Assembly (NCBI RefSeq): GCF_017313225.1
Contig: NZ_JAFLNE010000001.1
Span: forward strand, 620,001 to 684,000
Direction: 5' to 3'
From: Allomuricauda sp. CAU 1633
GTDB lineage: Bacteria > Bacteroidota > Bacteroidia > Flavobacteriales > Flavobacteriaceae
DNA length: 64,000 bases
Positions 35,559-44,580 of this stretch are shown piece after piece. The notes under the pieces were generated by a model. That model did no database searches. It saw nothing but the letters and a program-made list of their open reading frames with translations, and was not told the origin of the DNA. Positions within the stretch are counted from its first letter, which is position 1. Every line of letters starts with the position of its first letter. The translations under genes were made by a program, and so were the position numbers.

Positions 35559-36128
35559 TTATTTTTTTCTGATACGGCTTATAAACTCGGGAGAAATGCC
35601 TAGATAAGAGGCAATCAAGTATTGGGGCACTTTTTGTGCAATTTTTGGGTAATCTTTTAAAAAAGCAGAATATCTATAAGCTGCATCATAGGTGTTGCCA
35701 ACAATGATTCTTTGCTGCAAACTGCCTAAGTAGGCCTCCAAAATAATGCGAAAATACCTTTCAAGTTTTGGTATTTCGGCCAACATTTTCTGAAATGACT
35801 GATAACTGATTTGCAACAACCTTGTTTCCTCCAATGCCTGAATGTTATATATTGAAGGTCTTTGCTTTTGGAAACTTAGGATATCTGTGGCCCACCAATC
35901 ATCAATTGAAAAATACAGGATTTCTTCCTTGCCCTTATCCGAATTTATATAGAATGCTTTAAGTGCCCCAGAGATGATATAATTATCATTTTTGCAAACC
36001 TCACCATTTCTTAAAAGATAATCCCCTTTATCCAAAGTCTTCTCTGTCCAAAAAGTGTCAAACAGACTTTTTTCCTCTGGGCTAAGTTGTACGTGTTTTG
36101 ATATATTTTGTATGAGCTGATAATGCAT
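35559..36128 (-). CDS. Crp/Fnr-family transcriptional regulator
   Basis: 189 residues from the ATG at 36128. This start is preferred to an in-frame one at 36203 because the latter would overlap the acetyltransferase gene, and because a perfect -7 box lies between the two. Residues of about 20-110 form the cyclic-nucleotide-binding-like beta-roll (GDYLLRNGEVCKNDNYIISG). The C-terminal part is a short HTH (IASYLGISPEFISRIRKK). The protein is of the flavobacterial Crp type without recognisable heme or Fe-S ligands; the effector is unknown. The azoreductase gene directly follows. Confidence 0.88.
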   Translation of the reverse strand: MHYQLIQNISKHVQLSPEEKSLFDTFWTEKTLDKGDYLLRNGEVCKNDNYIISGALKAFYINSDKGKEEILYFSIDDWWATDILSFQKQRPSIYNIQALEETRLLQISYQSFQKMLAEIPKLERYFRIILEAYLGSLQQRIIVGNTYDAAYRYSAFLKDYPKIAQKVPQYLIASYLGISPEFISRIRKK

Positions 36129-36148
36129 ACAGTGGGATATGGTCTTTT

Positions 36149-36156
36149 CAAAGATA
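36149..36156 (-). promoter_or_regulatory. -7 promoter box of the Crp-like gene
   Basis: On the minus strand it reads TATCTTTG, an exact TANNTTTG. It lies 20 bases before the ATG at 36128 and supports that start. Confidence 0.5.
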
Positions 36157-36192
36157 GTGGATAAGCGTAAGTTGTTTGAAGAGGTAAAATTA

Positions 36193-36765
36193 TCACTCCC
36201 CAATCATCTTGATAAACTTGGCGGGCACCCCGCCCACAATGCTATTGGCCGGTACGTCCTTGGCTACCACGGCCCCGGCCACCACCACGGCATTTTCACC
36301 TACGGTGACCCCCGCTAAAATGGTAGCTCCGGCCCCGATCCATGCATTTCGTTTGATCACCACCCGGTGCAGGGACAGAGATTTTCGGTTGGCGGGCGCA
36401 ATGGGGTGGTTTTCGGTAATAACACTCACCTTGGGGCCTATAAGGACTTCGTCCTCTATGGTAATGCCACCCAAATCCAAAAAGGTACAGTCGTGGTTGA
36501 TAAAGACATTTTTGCCTAAGGTGGTATGTCGACCAAAATTGGTATGGAAAGGCACAAAAATGCGGGTACTGCCGTCAATTTTCTTTCCTGTGATTTCACT
36601 GAGCCGCTCCCGAATCTGCTCTACATTGGTGGAGGTGTTCAGGGCCGCTTTCAGTTCCATGGTCTTGGCCACCACTTTCCAAAGTTTGGGCATTTGGGGG
36701 TCGTCATGGGGAATGGTGCCCCCTTCGCGCATCCGTTCAAACAGGTCTCGGGTATCGTGGCTCAT
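36193..36765 (-). CDS. Hexapeptide-repeat sugar O-acetyltransferase
   Basis: 190 residues from the ATG at 36765 (a GTG one codon earlier is also possible). The N-terminal helix is of the maltose/galactoside acetyltransferase type (about 10-65). The left-handed beta-helix follows, with FGRHTTLGKNVFINHDCTFLD, IGPKVSVITENHP (the catalytic His) and WIGAGATILAGVTVGENAVV. It would transfer acetyl from acetyl-CoA to a sugar hydroxyl in the cytoplasm. It follows the TonB receptor gene with a 74-base gap on the same strand. Confidence 0.9.
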   Translation of the reverse strand: MSHDTRDLFERMREGGTIPHDDPQMPKLWKVVAKTMELKAALNTSTNVEQIRERLSEITGKKIDGSTRIFVPFHTNFGRHTTLGKNVFINHDCTFLDLGGITIEDEVLIGPKVSVITENHPIAPANRKSLSLHRVVIKRNAWIGAGATILAGVTVGENAVVVAGAVVAKDVPANSIVGGVPAKFIKMIGE

Positions 36766-36839
36766 CACTACAAAGGTCTTGGTTATCCTTAAAGATAGCC
36801 CATTTACCCTGTTGCCAAGAATGACAAATGTTAGTTTTC

Positions 36840-38900
36840 CTAGAAAAGATAGCCCAAACGCACCCCTCCGTAGTAATTTCTGCCATTTCCGGGGTAAAAG
36901 AAGCGCGGTTGTGCACCGCCAAAGCCTGTGGCATTGATCAAAACGGATTGCGCATAGTTGGTATCGAACAGGTTATTGATGCCGGCATGTACTCCAAGCG
37001 AAATATGGTTGGAAAGCTGCGTTTTGTACCCCAATCGCGCATTAAACACGTTATAGGAATCGCTGCTCAACGTACTGGCATCGTTCAATGGAATGTTGTC
37101 CACATACTGGTGGGTGAGGTTCAATTGCAACCCGTTGGCGTGTTGCAGGTCTATCCCCGTGTTCAAGCGATGCTTGGGCACCCCGGTCAAGGGATTGCCG
37201 GAATAGTCGTTGTCCTCATTCACAAAATCCACAAACGTATGGTTGTTAAAGGTATAGCTAAAATAAGGCGCCAAGGAAAGTTGGTTGGAGAGTCGGGCGA
37301 TGTATTTCACATCCATTTCCACCCCTTGGTGACGGGTTTCCCCGGCGTTGGTGCCAATATATTGGTCCTCGCCCACCCGTTGGGCCACCAAAAGATTGTT
37401 GATGTTCATGCGGTAGAGGGCCACATTGGCCGAAAAGCGTTTTTGCAACCAAGTCCATTGCGCCCCGATTTCGTAATTGGTACCGGTCTCTTGGGCAATA
37501 TCGGGGTTGATGACGCCTTCGGGGGTCAAGGTTTCCTCCAAACTTGGGTTGGAGAACCCACGACTGATGTTGGCATACAGATTCCCATTGTTGATGGCGT
37601 ATTGCAGTCCAAAACTGGGCAATAAAATGGCATCAAAATTTCGAGTGGCCGAAGTGTTGGCCGAACCTTGGTTGAACAAATCCTTAAAATTGTAATGGGT
37701 CTTGTTGAGGTTGAGCCCCACTTGGGCCGATAGGTCAGTGGTCAAGGCATAGGTGAAGGTCGCAAATGCATTAAACTGCCTACGGAACTCGGTGTTCTGG
37801 CTCAAACGGTCCCCCTGAAGGCTACCATTGCCATTGTTGTCTTGGTAGAGGTTCTCAAAGGTGCCCCAGTGGTATTCATCCTTGTAGAGTTCGGCACCAA
37901 AGGTATATTCGGCCTTGTCAAAACTACCCTCAAATTGACTTCGGAAGCCAAAGCCGTTGGTAAATTCATCCAGAATATTGAACGGACGTGGCTCGTAATG
38001 GTCCGTGTAGGTATAAAAAATGCTGCTGGTGTTTTTGAACGCTTCTGAAAATTGATAGGTATGCGACAAACCTGTAAGAACATATTTGTTGGCTTCATAA
38101 CCTTGAGCCGCTAACCAGTTTCCGGCTGCACGGGTGGGGTCTTCTTCCAAATCGGTCTGGTTGATGGAACTTGCAATACCTGCGGTATAATCAATATAGT
38201 TCATCAAGATTCCCATACTACTTTTTGCGCTGAGGCTGATGTTGCTGGTCAATAAAAATCCATCACGTTCAAAGCGACTGTTTTGCCGGAAGCCATCCGT
38301 TTCCAAATGGTTGTAGCTAAAGGTGAGGTCGAAGGTTTTTTCAGAATGGGTAAAGGAAAGATTGTCCTTCAACATATTGTAAGACCCTACATTAGTGGTA
38401 TTGATGAGCTGGGTCTCGTCTGTTTGTGCTGATTTGGTGTCCAGTATAATTGCTCCACCCAAATTGGTGCCGTAAACGGTTCCTTTTGGACCTTTGATGA
38501 CCTCCAAAGAGCCCAAATTTTCCAAATCGAAGGCCTCAATATCGGAGAAATTGGTGCCGTTGGTCACGGGAATACCATTAAAATACATTCGGAGTTTGTC
38601 CGTACCATATAAAGTCCGTGCCCCAACACCACGAATGGTGATTCTGTTGGTGTTGATGGCCCCAGAGAGGATATACACCCCGGAAATTTGGTTCACCGCC
38701 GAAGGGATATCGGTAGGATTGAAGCGCTCAAAGGTTTTGGTGCTGATGGTGGATGAAGCGGTAATTCCTGTGGCCTTTTTGGGAGCGAGGTCTTCGGTAA
38801 GGATGATTTCATCCAATTGGGTTATGGAATCTTTTTGGACGTCCTGACCCAAAATATGGGCAGTGCAGAGTAGTGCTATGCTAAAAATAAAAGCTTTCAT
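36840..38900 (-). CDS. TonB-dependent receptor, siderophore/vitamin type
   Basis: 686 residues from the ATG at 38900 (signal peptide MKAFIFSIALLCTAHILGQ). Unlike the other receptors here it lacks the carboxypeptidase-like domain and starts almost directly with the plug (about 45-160: ITIRGVGARTLYGTDKLRMY, GPKGTVYGTNLGGAI). The barrel ends in GVRLGYLF. At under 700 residues it is of the classical iron-siderophore or cobalamin receptor size. The ligand is unknown. It lies directly downstream of a secreted Gfo/Idh/MocA protein gene (36-base gap), so the two are likely to be co-expressed. A 265-residue open frame on the other strand is a shadow. Confidence 0.9.
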   Translation of the reverse strand: MKAFIFSIALLCTAHILGQDVQKDSITQLDEIILTEDLAPKKATGITASSTISTKTFERFNPTDIPSAVNQISGVYILSGAINTNRITIRGVGARTLYGTDKLRMYFNGIPVTNGTNFSDIEAFDLENLGSLEVIKGPKGTVYGTNLGGAIILDTKSAQTDETQLINTTNVGSYNMLKDNLSFTHSEKTFDLTFSYNHLETDGFRQNSRFERDGFLLTSNISLSAKSSMGILMNYIDYTAGIASSINQTDLEEDPTRAAGNWLAAQGYEANKYVLTGLSHTYQFSEAFKNTSSIFYTYTDHYEPRPFNILDEFTNGFGFRSQFEGSFDKAEYTFGAELYKDEYHWGTFENLYQDNNGNGSLQGDRLSQNTEFRRQFNAFATFTYALTTDLSAQVGLNLNKTHYNFKDLFNQGSANTSATRNFDAILLPSFGLQYAINNGNLYANISRGFSNPSLEETLTPEGVINPDIAQETGTNYEIGAQWTWLQKRFSANVALYRMNINNLLVAQRVGEDQYIGTNAGETRHQGVEMDVKYIARLSNQLSLAPYFSYTFNNHTFVDFVNEDNDYSGNPLTGVPKHRLNTGIDLQHANGLQLNLTHQYVDNIPLNDASTLSSDSYNVFNARLGYKTQLSNHISLGVHAGINNLFDTNYAQSVLINATGFGGAQPRFFYPGNGRNYYGGVRLGYLF

Positions 38901-38936
38901 TTTGTTTGTGAGGGAATTATGTGCTGACAAGTACTA

Positions 38937-40040
38937 TTATTTTTTGAGATTGATGGTTTCGCCATTTTGGGCACTCTTTCGGGCGGCATCCAAAATTTCC
39001 ACGACCACCATATTGTTTTCCAAGGAAGAAAGGTCGTTTGGCGAAAGGGTTATTTTGCCACGGACAACTGCCGCAAGCAAGGAAAAGGGGTCGTTATAGG
39101 GTGAAGGCCTTTCCTCAAGAACCATTTGTTCTTCGTCATAGCCATCATACCCCTCTGCCATACGAATGCGCAAGGTGTTACGGTTATCGGCATAAATGGC
39201 CCCGGTAAGGCCATAGAGTTCCATGTCCTTTCTGCCAATGGGCCAGTTCCATGAGGGTTCCAAGATAGCTTGGGAATCATCATAGGTAAGTATGATGGTG
39301 GCATCGTCGTCCACTTTGGGATTGTTTTCGGCCTGAAGCTGTTGGGTCACTGCTGTAACCGTGTTAGGCTTTGCGCCTTCTTTGAGCCAGGTCATCAAAT
39401 TGGCCCCATAACAACCAAAATCGGTAATGGCTCCACCGCCATTGAGGACAGGGTCTTGAAGCCACTCCAAAAACTCTTGGTTGACGCCTATTTTTACGGG
39501 TCCACGGTGTCCATCCCGAACGATGACCTTACGTAGATCTCCAATTTTGCCTTGGTCCAATAGTTCTTTGGCCTTGTGATTGGTGGGATACCAGGTCGTT
39601 TCGTAATTGGTGAGGAGATGGATATTGTGTTTTTCAGCCAAGGCTTTCATTTGTTCTGCATGCCCCATGCTAACGGCCAAAGGTTTTTCAACCATTACAT
39701 GAATCCCTTTTGGGGCACAGGTCTGTACAACTTCCAGATGATCATAAATGGTGCCAAAGGCCGTTACCGCCTCTGGCTTTGTAGCGGCTATCATTTCTTC
39801 CAACGAATCGTAGACCAAATCCATGGAAAAACCATGCTGGTCGGCATAACGTTGCGCCAGCTCCCGATTGGGTTCGGCGATGCCCACAATTTCAATATCA
39901 CTAATGTCTTCACGGCCCAAAATCCAGTGAACATGAGTATGGGTGAGCCCAGCCACCCCAATTTTTAAGGGTTTTTCTTGAGATAGACCAACCGATAAGT
40001 TAATCGTGCAAAAAAAGAGGGCAATGAAATTGCGAAGCAT
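38937..40040 (-). CDS. Exported Gfo/Idh/MocA family oxidoreductase
   Basis: 367 residues. The signal peptide (FFCTINLSVGLSQ, about 20) is followed by a Rossmann domain with GVAGLTHTHVHWILG in place of the usual GxGxxG loop, and then the family motif VEKPLAV (about 120). The C-terminal dimerisation domain holds ITDFGCYGANLMTWL. Such proteins use NAD(P) on sugars or cyclitols; exported members keep a bound cofactor. The altered nucleotide loop is notable, since a Thr-His-Thr-His stretch replaces the glycine-rich turn. It probably shares a transcript with the TonB receptor. Confidence 0.87.
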   Translation of the reverse strand: MLRNFIALFFCTINLSVGLSQEKPLKIGVAGLTHTHVHWILGREDISDIEIVGIAEPNRELAQRYADQHGFSMDLVYDSLEEMIAATKPEAVTAFGTIYDHLEVVQTCAPKGIHVMVEKPLAVSMGHAEQMKALAEKHNIHLLTNYETTWYPTNHKAKELLDQGKIGDLRKVIVRDGHRGPVKIGVNQEFLEWLQDPVLNGGGAITDFGCYGANLMTWLKEGAKPNTVTAVTQQLQAENNPKVDDDATIILTYDDSQAILEPSWNWPIGRKDMELYGLTGAIYADNRNTLRIRMAEGYDGYDEEQMVLEERPSPYNDPFSLLAAVVRGKITLSPNDLSSLENNMVVVEILDAARKSAQNGETINLKK

Positions 40041-40071
40041 GTGTTTGTTTAATTGGACATAAAAATAACAA

Positions 40072-40626
40072 CTAATCTGCCAGTTCTTTCAACAAAGTTG
40101 TTGTATTCATCACTTTAGCAAATTCATCCTTGAGGTTGGCTAGGGCAGCATGGTGAATAATATCAGCACTTAACCGTTGCCCATCCACTCCAATTTTATC
40201 AAAAGCAGCCGTGGCATCAGCAATAAGAATAACATTAAAACCCAAATTGGCGGCCATTCGCACCGAAGTGGAGATACAGTGCTCCGCGGTAAGTCCAACG
40301 ATCACCAAATCGGTAATGTTTTGAGACTTTAATCTTGTTTCCAAATCCGTTCCGATAAAGGCACTGTTCACATTTTTTTGGATGACAGGTTCATGTTCTG
40401 ATGGTTTTACCAAAGGATGGAAATCATTACCTTCTTTACTCGGATGGAGTGGCGATGCCGGATTGGTGGAACAATGCTGCACGTGAAAGATGGGCCAATT
40501 TTTATCCCGAAAAGCATTTAGGATTCTAGAACAATTGGCCTCGGCATCTGGATTACTGCGCTCGGTGCCGTAAAACTTCATTTCTTGAAGACCTTGTTGA
40601 ATATCGATGAGGAGTAAAGCGGTCAT
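40072..40626 (-). CDS. Cysteine hydrolase, isochorismatase family
   Basis: 184 residues. The catalytic triad Asp (LLIDIQQG, Asp8), Lys (IQKNVNSAF) and Cys (GLTAEHCISTSVRMA) is present. The family includes nicotinamidases, ureido/carbamoyl amidases and isochorismatases; the residues visible here do not decide among them. It is cytoplasmic. It lies 31 bases upstream of the Gfo/Idh/MocA gene on the same strand and may share its transcript. Confidence 0.9.
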   Translation of the reverse strand: MTALLLIDIQQGLQEMKFYGTERSNPDAEANCSRILNAFRDKNWPIFHVQHCSTNPASPLHPSKEGNDFHPLVKPSEHEPVIQKNVNSAFIGTDLETRLKSQNITDLVIVGLTAEHCISTSVRMAANLGFNVILIADATAAFDKIGVDGQRLSADIIHHAALANLKDEFAKVMNTTTLLKELAD

Positions 40627-40656
40627 TCTATTACAATTTATACCTAAAAGTAGGGA

Positions 40657-41169
40657 TTAAAACCTGAAACCAACAGACAATCCACCACGGTACATAAAGT
40701 CATCCTGAAAATCTTCTGGGTTGATGTTCCGCCCCAGACCCCCAAAAATTTCCACGGTGAATCTCTGATCACGAGTAGACCATTTATTGCCCAATCCCAA
40801 TCCTAAGGCTGTGGTACTATAATCCCTGTTTCGTTGCAGGTCATCCTCAATTTCATCCTCCCCCGTGTAGTAGAGTCCAAAAGCTTCAGCAAAGAACCCG
40901 CTTCTAGGTTGATAGCCAAAATAGGCCCTAAAATTGGGTCCGATTCCAAAATTGCCATTATAATCGGTGGCATCGTTATCAAAATAAACGGTTGCTCCGA
41001 TACTTGCGTTTTCACTAAAGTAGTATTCGTAGGAACCTTCAACCGTGGAGGTGGCCAAGAACAACCCAATATTGAATTTGATCTCATTGCTGTTATAAAA
41101 TGTTGGGTAAGCCTGTGCCGATAGCAAATAACCAGAAAACAGAAAACCGAGAAACAAAAGTTTTTTCAT
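40657..41169 (-). CDS. Outer-membrane beta-barrel protein
   Basis: 170 residues from the ATG at 41169 (MKKLLFLGFLFSGYLLSAQ signal peptide); an upstream in-frame Met would spoil the signal. The mature part is a run of amphipathic strands (NIGLFLATSTVEGSYEYYF, SIGATVYFD, FFAEAFGLYYTG, GLSVGFRF) and ends in Phe, as in small 8-stranded barrels of the OmpA/OmpW size. No specific family is assigned. It lies upstream of the cysteine hydrolase on the same strand with a 30-base gap. Confidence 0.8.
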   Translation of the reverse strand: MKKLLFLGFLFSGYLLSAQAYPTFYNSNEIKFNIGLFLATSTVEGSYEYYFSENASIGATVYFDNDATDYNGNFGIGPNFRAYFGYQPRSGFFAEAFGLYYTGEDEIEDDLQRNRDYSTTALGLGLGNKWSTRDQRFTVEIFGGLGRNINPEDFQDDFMYRGGLSVGFRF

Positions 41170-41295
41170 GAGGTATATTTTAAATCCAAGAAGGATAATC
41201 AATTAGCGTTCCAAAAACAAAGGTACAGCATGCATGTGGATCAGCTTTATTTTAACAAAACAGTGGCAATGGCTATTTTTAGGCAAAATTTTAGA

Positions 41296-42060
41296 ATGAA
41301 GATTGTCTCCTATAATGTAAATGGCATTCGAGCTGCCATCAATAAAGGATTTGTGGATTGGTTGCAAACCGTGAACCCAGATGTAGTGTGCCTGCAAGAA
41401 ACCAAGGCTATGAAAGAACAGGTGGATACTTCGGTTTTGGAGGAAGCCGGATACCCCTATCATTATTGGTTCAGTGCCCAAAAAAAAGGATATAGTGGAG
41501 TGGCATTGCTCTGCAAGGAGCAACCGGATCATGTGGCATACGGAACGGGTATCGATTATATGGATTTTGAGGGAAGGAATATTCGCGTAGATTATGGTGA
41601 CCTGTCCATCATGAGCATGTATTTGCCATCAGGGACCAATTTAGATCGACTGGACCTAAAGCTGACGTACATGGCCGATTTTCAAAAGTACGCTGATAAG
41701 CTTCGGAAGGAACGTCCCAACCTTGTGGTCTGTGGCGATTACAATATTTGTCACGAAGCTATTGACATCCACGACCCTGTCCGGAATAAAAACGTATCAG
41801 GATTTTTACCTGTAGAGCGGGAGTGGATCGGCAACTTCATAAAAAGTGGCTTTATTGACAGTTTTCGACATTTCAACAAAGAACCCCACAATTATACGTG
41901 GTGGAGCTATAGGGCCAATGCCAGAAACAATAACAAGGGTTGGCGTTTGGATTATGGCATGGTCAACGAATCATTGCAAGACCGATTAAAGCGTTCCGTG
42001 ATTCTTTCAGAAGCAAAACACAGCGATCATTGTCCCATTTTGCTGGAGTTGGAAAAATAA
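41296..42060 (+). CDS. xth: Exodeoxyribonuclease III
   Basis: 254 residues from the ATG at 41296, where homologues begin (MKIVSYNVNGIRAAINKG); an earlier ATG adds 22 unrelated residues. The EEP motifs are complete: the metal Glu in LQETKAM, MYLPSGTNLDR, GDYNICHEAIDIHDP, the WWSYRANARNNNKGWRLDY segment, and the terminal HSDHCPI. It cuts DNA at abasic sites and degrades 3' ends in base excision repair. TATTTTTA at 41273-41280 could be its -7 box. It is divergent from the barrel protein gene. Confidence 0.95.
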   Translation: MKIVSYNVNGIRAAINKGFVDWLQTVNPDVVCLQETKAMKEQVDTSVLEEAGYPYHYWFSAQKKGYSGVALLCKEQPDHVAYGTGIDYMDFEGRNIRVDYGDLSIMSMYLPSGTNLDRLDLKLTYMADFQKYADKLRKERPNLVVCGDYNICHEAIDIHDPVRNKNVSGFLPVEREWIGNFIKSGFIDSFRHFNKEPHNYTWWSYRANARNNNKGWRLDYGMVNESLQDRLKRSVILSEAKHSDHCPILLELEK

Positions 42061-42122
42061 CAATTGCTTTAAAAGTCAAAAATTAGGATTGCCTACCTTA
42101 GTCGCTTAAAAAATATAGCTTG

Positions 42123-43163
42123 ATGAAATACACACGAATTCCACATACCGATATCAGAATAAGTAAAATCTGTTTGGGCACCATGACCTGGGGGCGACAA
42201 AACACTCAGGAACAAGGGTTTGAACAGATGGATTATGCCTTAGACCAAGGCATTAACTTTTTTGATACTGCGGAACTGTACCCCATTCCTGCCAAAAAGG
42301 AGTTTTATGCCGTAACGGAGGAAATCATTGGGAATTGGTTCAAAAAGACAGGAAATCGAAATCGAGTTGTGTTGGCCACAAAAATGGCAGGTCCGGGAGG
42401 ACCAGGCCCGTTTATCAGGGATGAAGGATTCAACAAAAAAGAAATTGTTGAATCTGTGGAAAAGAGTTTAAAGCGACTCCAAACTGATTATCTTGATTTA
42501 TACCAGTTGCATTGGCCAGAGCGGAACACCAACTATTTTGGACAGCGCGGCTACAATGCCCATGCGGTGGATTTGTGGGATGACAATATCCACCAAATCT
42601 TGGAAACTTTTCGGGATTTGATTGCTGAAGGGAAGATTCGGCATGTGGGACTTTCCAACGAAACGCCTTGGGGTGTCATGCGCTTTTTGGAGGAAAGCAA
42701 GGTACACAGAACCTTACCTCGAGTTAAGACCATTCAAAACCCGTACAACTTGCTGAACCGGCTCTACGAAGTAGGCCTTTCTGAAATTTCAATGCGGGAA
42801 CAAATTGGACTTTTGGCCTATTCGCCGTTAGGATTTGGGGTGTTGAGTGGAAAGTATCTGGATGAAATACCTCCTAGAAAAGGAAGACTTACTCTTTTTC
42901 CCAATTACAGTCGCTATAGTGGAGATATTGCAGTAGAAGCTACTAAAAAATATGTAGAATTGGCTCAAAAACACGGATTGAGTGTGGCCCAAATGGCATT
43001 GGCGTTTGTGAACACCCGTCCGTTTATAACGAGCAACATCATTGGAGCTACTACCATGGAACAACTTAAAGAAAATATTGGAAGTATTGAGGTGAATCTT
43101 TCGGATGAGGTGTTGAAAGGGATTGAGGAAATCCACAATGCTATTCCGAATCCAGCGCCTTAA
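42123..43163 (+). CDS. Aldo/keto reductase, Tas-like
   Basis: 346 residues from the ATG at 42123. The catalytic tetrad is visible: Asp in FDTAELYP, Tyr of the same motif, Lys in VVLATKMAG and His in YQLHWPER. LAYSPLGFGVLSGKYLD and the C-terminal SNIIGATTMEQLKENI are family signatures. The closest named relative is the Tas/YghZ group of NADPH-dependent reductases, which reduce aldehydes and ketones in the cytoplasm. The natural substrate is unknown. It converges on radA with one base between stops. Confidence 0.92.
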   Translation: MKYTRIPHTDIRISKICLGTMTWGRQNTQEQGFEQMDYALDQGINFFDTAELYPIPAKKEFYAVTEEIIGNWFKKTGNRNRVVLATKMAGPGGPGPFIRDEGFNKKEIVESVEKSLKRLQTDYLDLYQLHWPERNTNYFGQRGYNAHAVDLWDDNIHQILETFRDLIAEGKIRHVGLSNETPWGVMRFLEESKVHRTLPRVKTIQNPYNLLNRLYEVGLSEISMREQIGLLAYSPLGFGVLSGKYLDEIPPRKGRLTLFPNYSRYSGDIAVEATKKYVELAQKHGLSVAQMALAFVNTRPFITSNIIGATTMEQLKENIGSIEVNLSDEVLKGIEEIHNAIPNPAP

Positions 43164-43164
43164 T

Positions 43165-44526
43165 TTATCCGAAAAGTAGGCTGACGACATCCTCAATCTT
43201 AGACACTTTCTGAATCTGGATTGTGGTGTTTTTTAGCCCGATTTTATTGCTCTTGGAAACATAAATAGTGGTGAAACCCAGTTTTTCGGCTTCTAAAATG
43301 CGCTGGTCCACCCGTTGTACAGGACGAATTTCACCTGCAAGCCCAACTTCAGCAGCAAAACAGATTCCTTTTTCAATGGGAATATCTGCATTGCTGGAAA
43401 GAATCGCGGCCATCACTGCCAAATCAATGGCGGGATCATCCACGGAAATCCCTCCAGTGATATTCAAGAAAACATCTTTGGCGGCCAGTTTAAAACCGGC
43501 TCGTTTTTCCAAAACGGCCAAAAGCATGTTCAAGCGTTTGGCATTGAATCCGGTGGCGGAACGTTGTGGAGTTCCATATACGGCAGTGCTTACCAAGGCT
43601 TGAATTTCAATCAATAAAGGACGCATACCTTCCACAGTTGCGGCAATGGCGGTACCGCTGAGGTCTTCCTCGTTTTTAGAGATAAGCACTTCCGAAGGGT
43701 TGTTCACTTCCCGTAATCCGCTGCCTTGCATTTCATAAATACCCAATTCGGCGGTGGAACCAAAACGGTTTTTTAGGGAGCGCAAAATGCGGTAAACGTA
43801 GTTTCGGTCGCCCTCAAATTGAAGTACCGTATCTACCATATGCTCCAAAATTTTGGGTCCAGCAATGGTGCCATCTTTGGTGATGTGTCCCACCAAAATG
43901 ACTGGGGTATGACTTTCCTTCGCAAATTTGATAAGCTCCGCAGCACATTCCCGAATTTGGGAAATGCTTCCCGCGGCCGATTCAATATAATCGGTGTGGA
44001 GGGTTTGAATTGAATCTATCACCACCAAATCCGGCTCCAGTGAAGCAATTTGTTGAAAGATGTTCTGGGTTTTGGTTTCGGTGAGGATAAAACAATTTTC
44101 ACTGTTGGGTTGAATACGATCTGCCCGCATTTTAATTTGCCGTTGACTTTCTTCTCCAGAAACATAGAGGGTTTTAAAAGGTAACTTTAGCGCAATTTGA
44201 AGCAGCAGGGTACTTTTTCCGATACCCGGTTCACCGCCCAGCAAGGTCAGGGAGCCAGGGACCAATCCACCACCTACCACTCGATTGAACTCTTGGTCTT
44301 GCGTATCTAAGCGAAGTTCACTTTCATGGGTAATTTCAGAAACACGAAGAGGTTTATTGGCTTTTTTATCAGAAACACTGCTGGCCTTCCAGCTTCTTTT
44401 GTCCTCTTTTTGAACCACCTCTTCCACAATGGTGTTCCATTCCTTGCAGGCAGAACATTGTCCGACCCATTTCGCGTATTGGGTACCACAGTTTTGACAA
44501 AAAAAAGCAGTTTTGGTCTTGGCCAT
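43165..44526 (-). CDS. radA: DNA repair protein RadA
   Basis: 453 residues, normal length. The N-terminal C4 zinc finger is CQNC (10-13) and CSAC (24-27). Walker A is GGEPGIGKST (97-106). The RadA-specific KNRFGSTAELGIYEM motif lies near 255, and the C-terminal Lon-protease-like domain contains NITGGISVDDPAIDLAV. It is a hexameric helicase-like ATPase that drives branch migration during recombination. It is the last gene of the minus-strand row that starts with panC. Confidence 0.97.
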   Translation of the reverse strand: MAKTKTAFFCQNCGTQYAKWVGQCSACKEWNTIVEEVVQKEDKRSWKASSVSDKKANKPLRVSEITHESELRLDTQDQEFNRVVGGGLVPGSLTLLGGEPGIGKSTLLLQIALKLPFKTLYVSGEESQRQIKMRADRIQPNSENCFILTETKTQNIFQQIASLEPDLVVIDSIQTLHTDYIESAAGSISQIRECAAELIKFAKESHTPVILVGHITKDGTIAGPKILEHMVDTVLQFEGDRNYVYRILRSLKNRFGSTAELGIYEMQGSGLREVNNPSEVLISKNEEDLSGTAIAATVEGMRPLLIEIQALVSTAVYGTPQRSATGFNAKRLNMLLAVLEKRAGFKLAAKDVFLNITGGISVDDPAIDLAVMAAILSSNADIPIEKGICFAAEVGLAGEIRPVQRVDQRILEAEKLGFTTIYVSKSNKIGLKNTTIQIQKVSKIEDVVSLLFG

Positions 44527-44580
44527 TCCTTGAATTCAGGTTTTGGCTAAGATAGCAAAGTCCGTAGAAGAAATTAGATT

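Noticed and set aside
36129..36203. Extended start of the Crp-like gene
   Set aside because: It would overlap the acetyltransferase gene and cross an exact -7 box; the ATG at 36128 fits better.
36209..36937. 242-codon open frame on the plus strand over the acetyltransferase gene
   Set aside because: Antisense shadow of the hexapeptide-repeat gene; low-complexity product with many Thr, Ala and Pro.
36828..37625. 265-codon open frame on the plus strand inside the TonB receptor gene
   Set aside because: It lies fully antisense to a well-supported receptor gene, has no recognised motif, and long antisense frames are expected where codon usage is biased.
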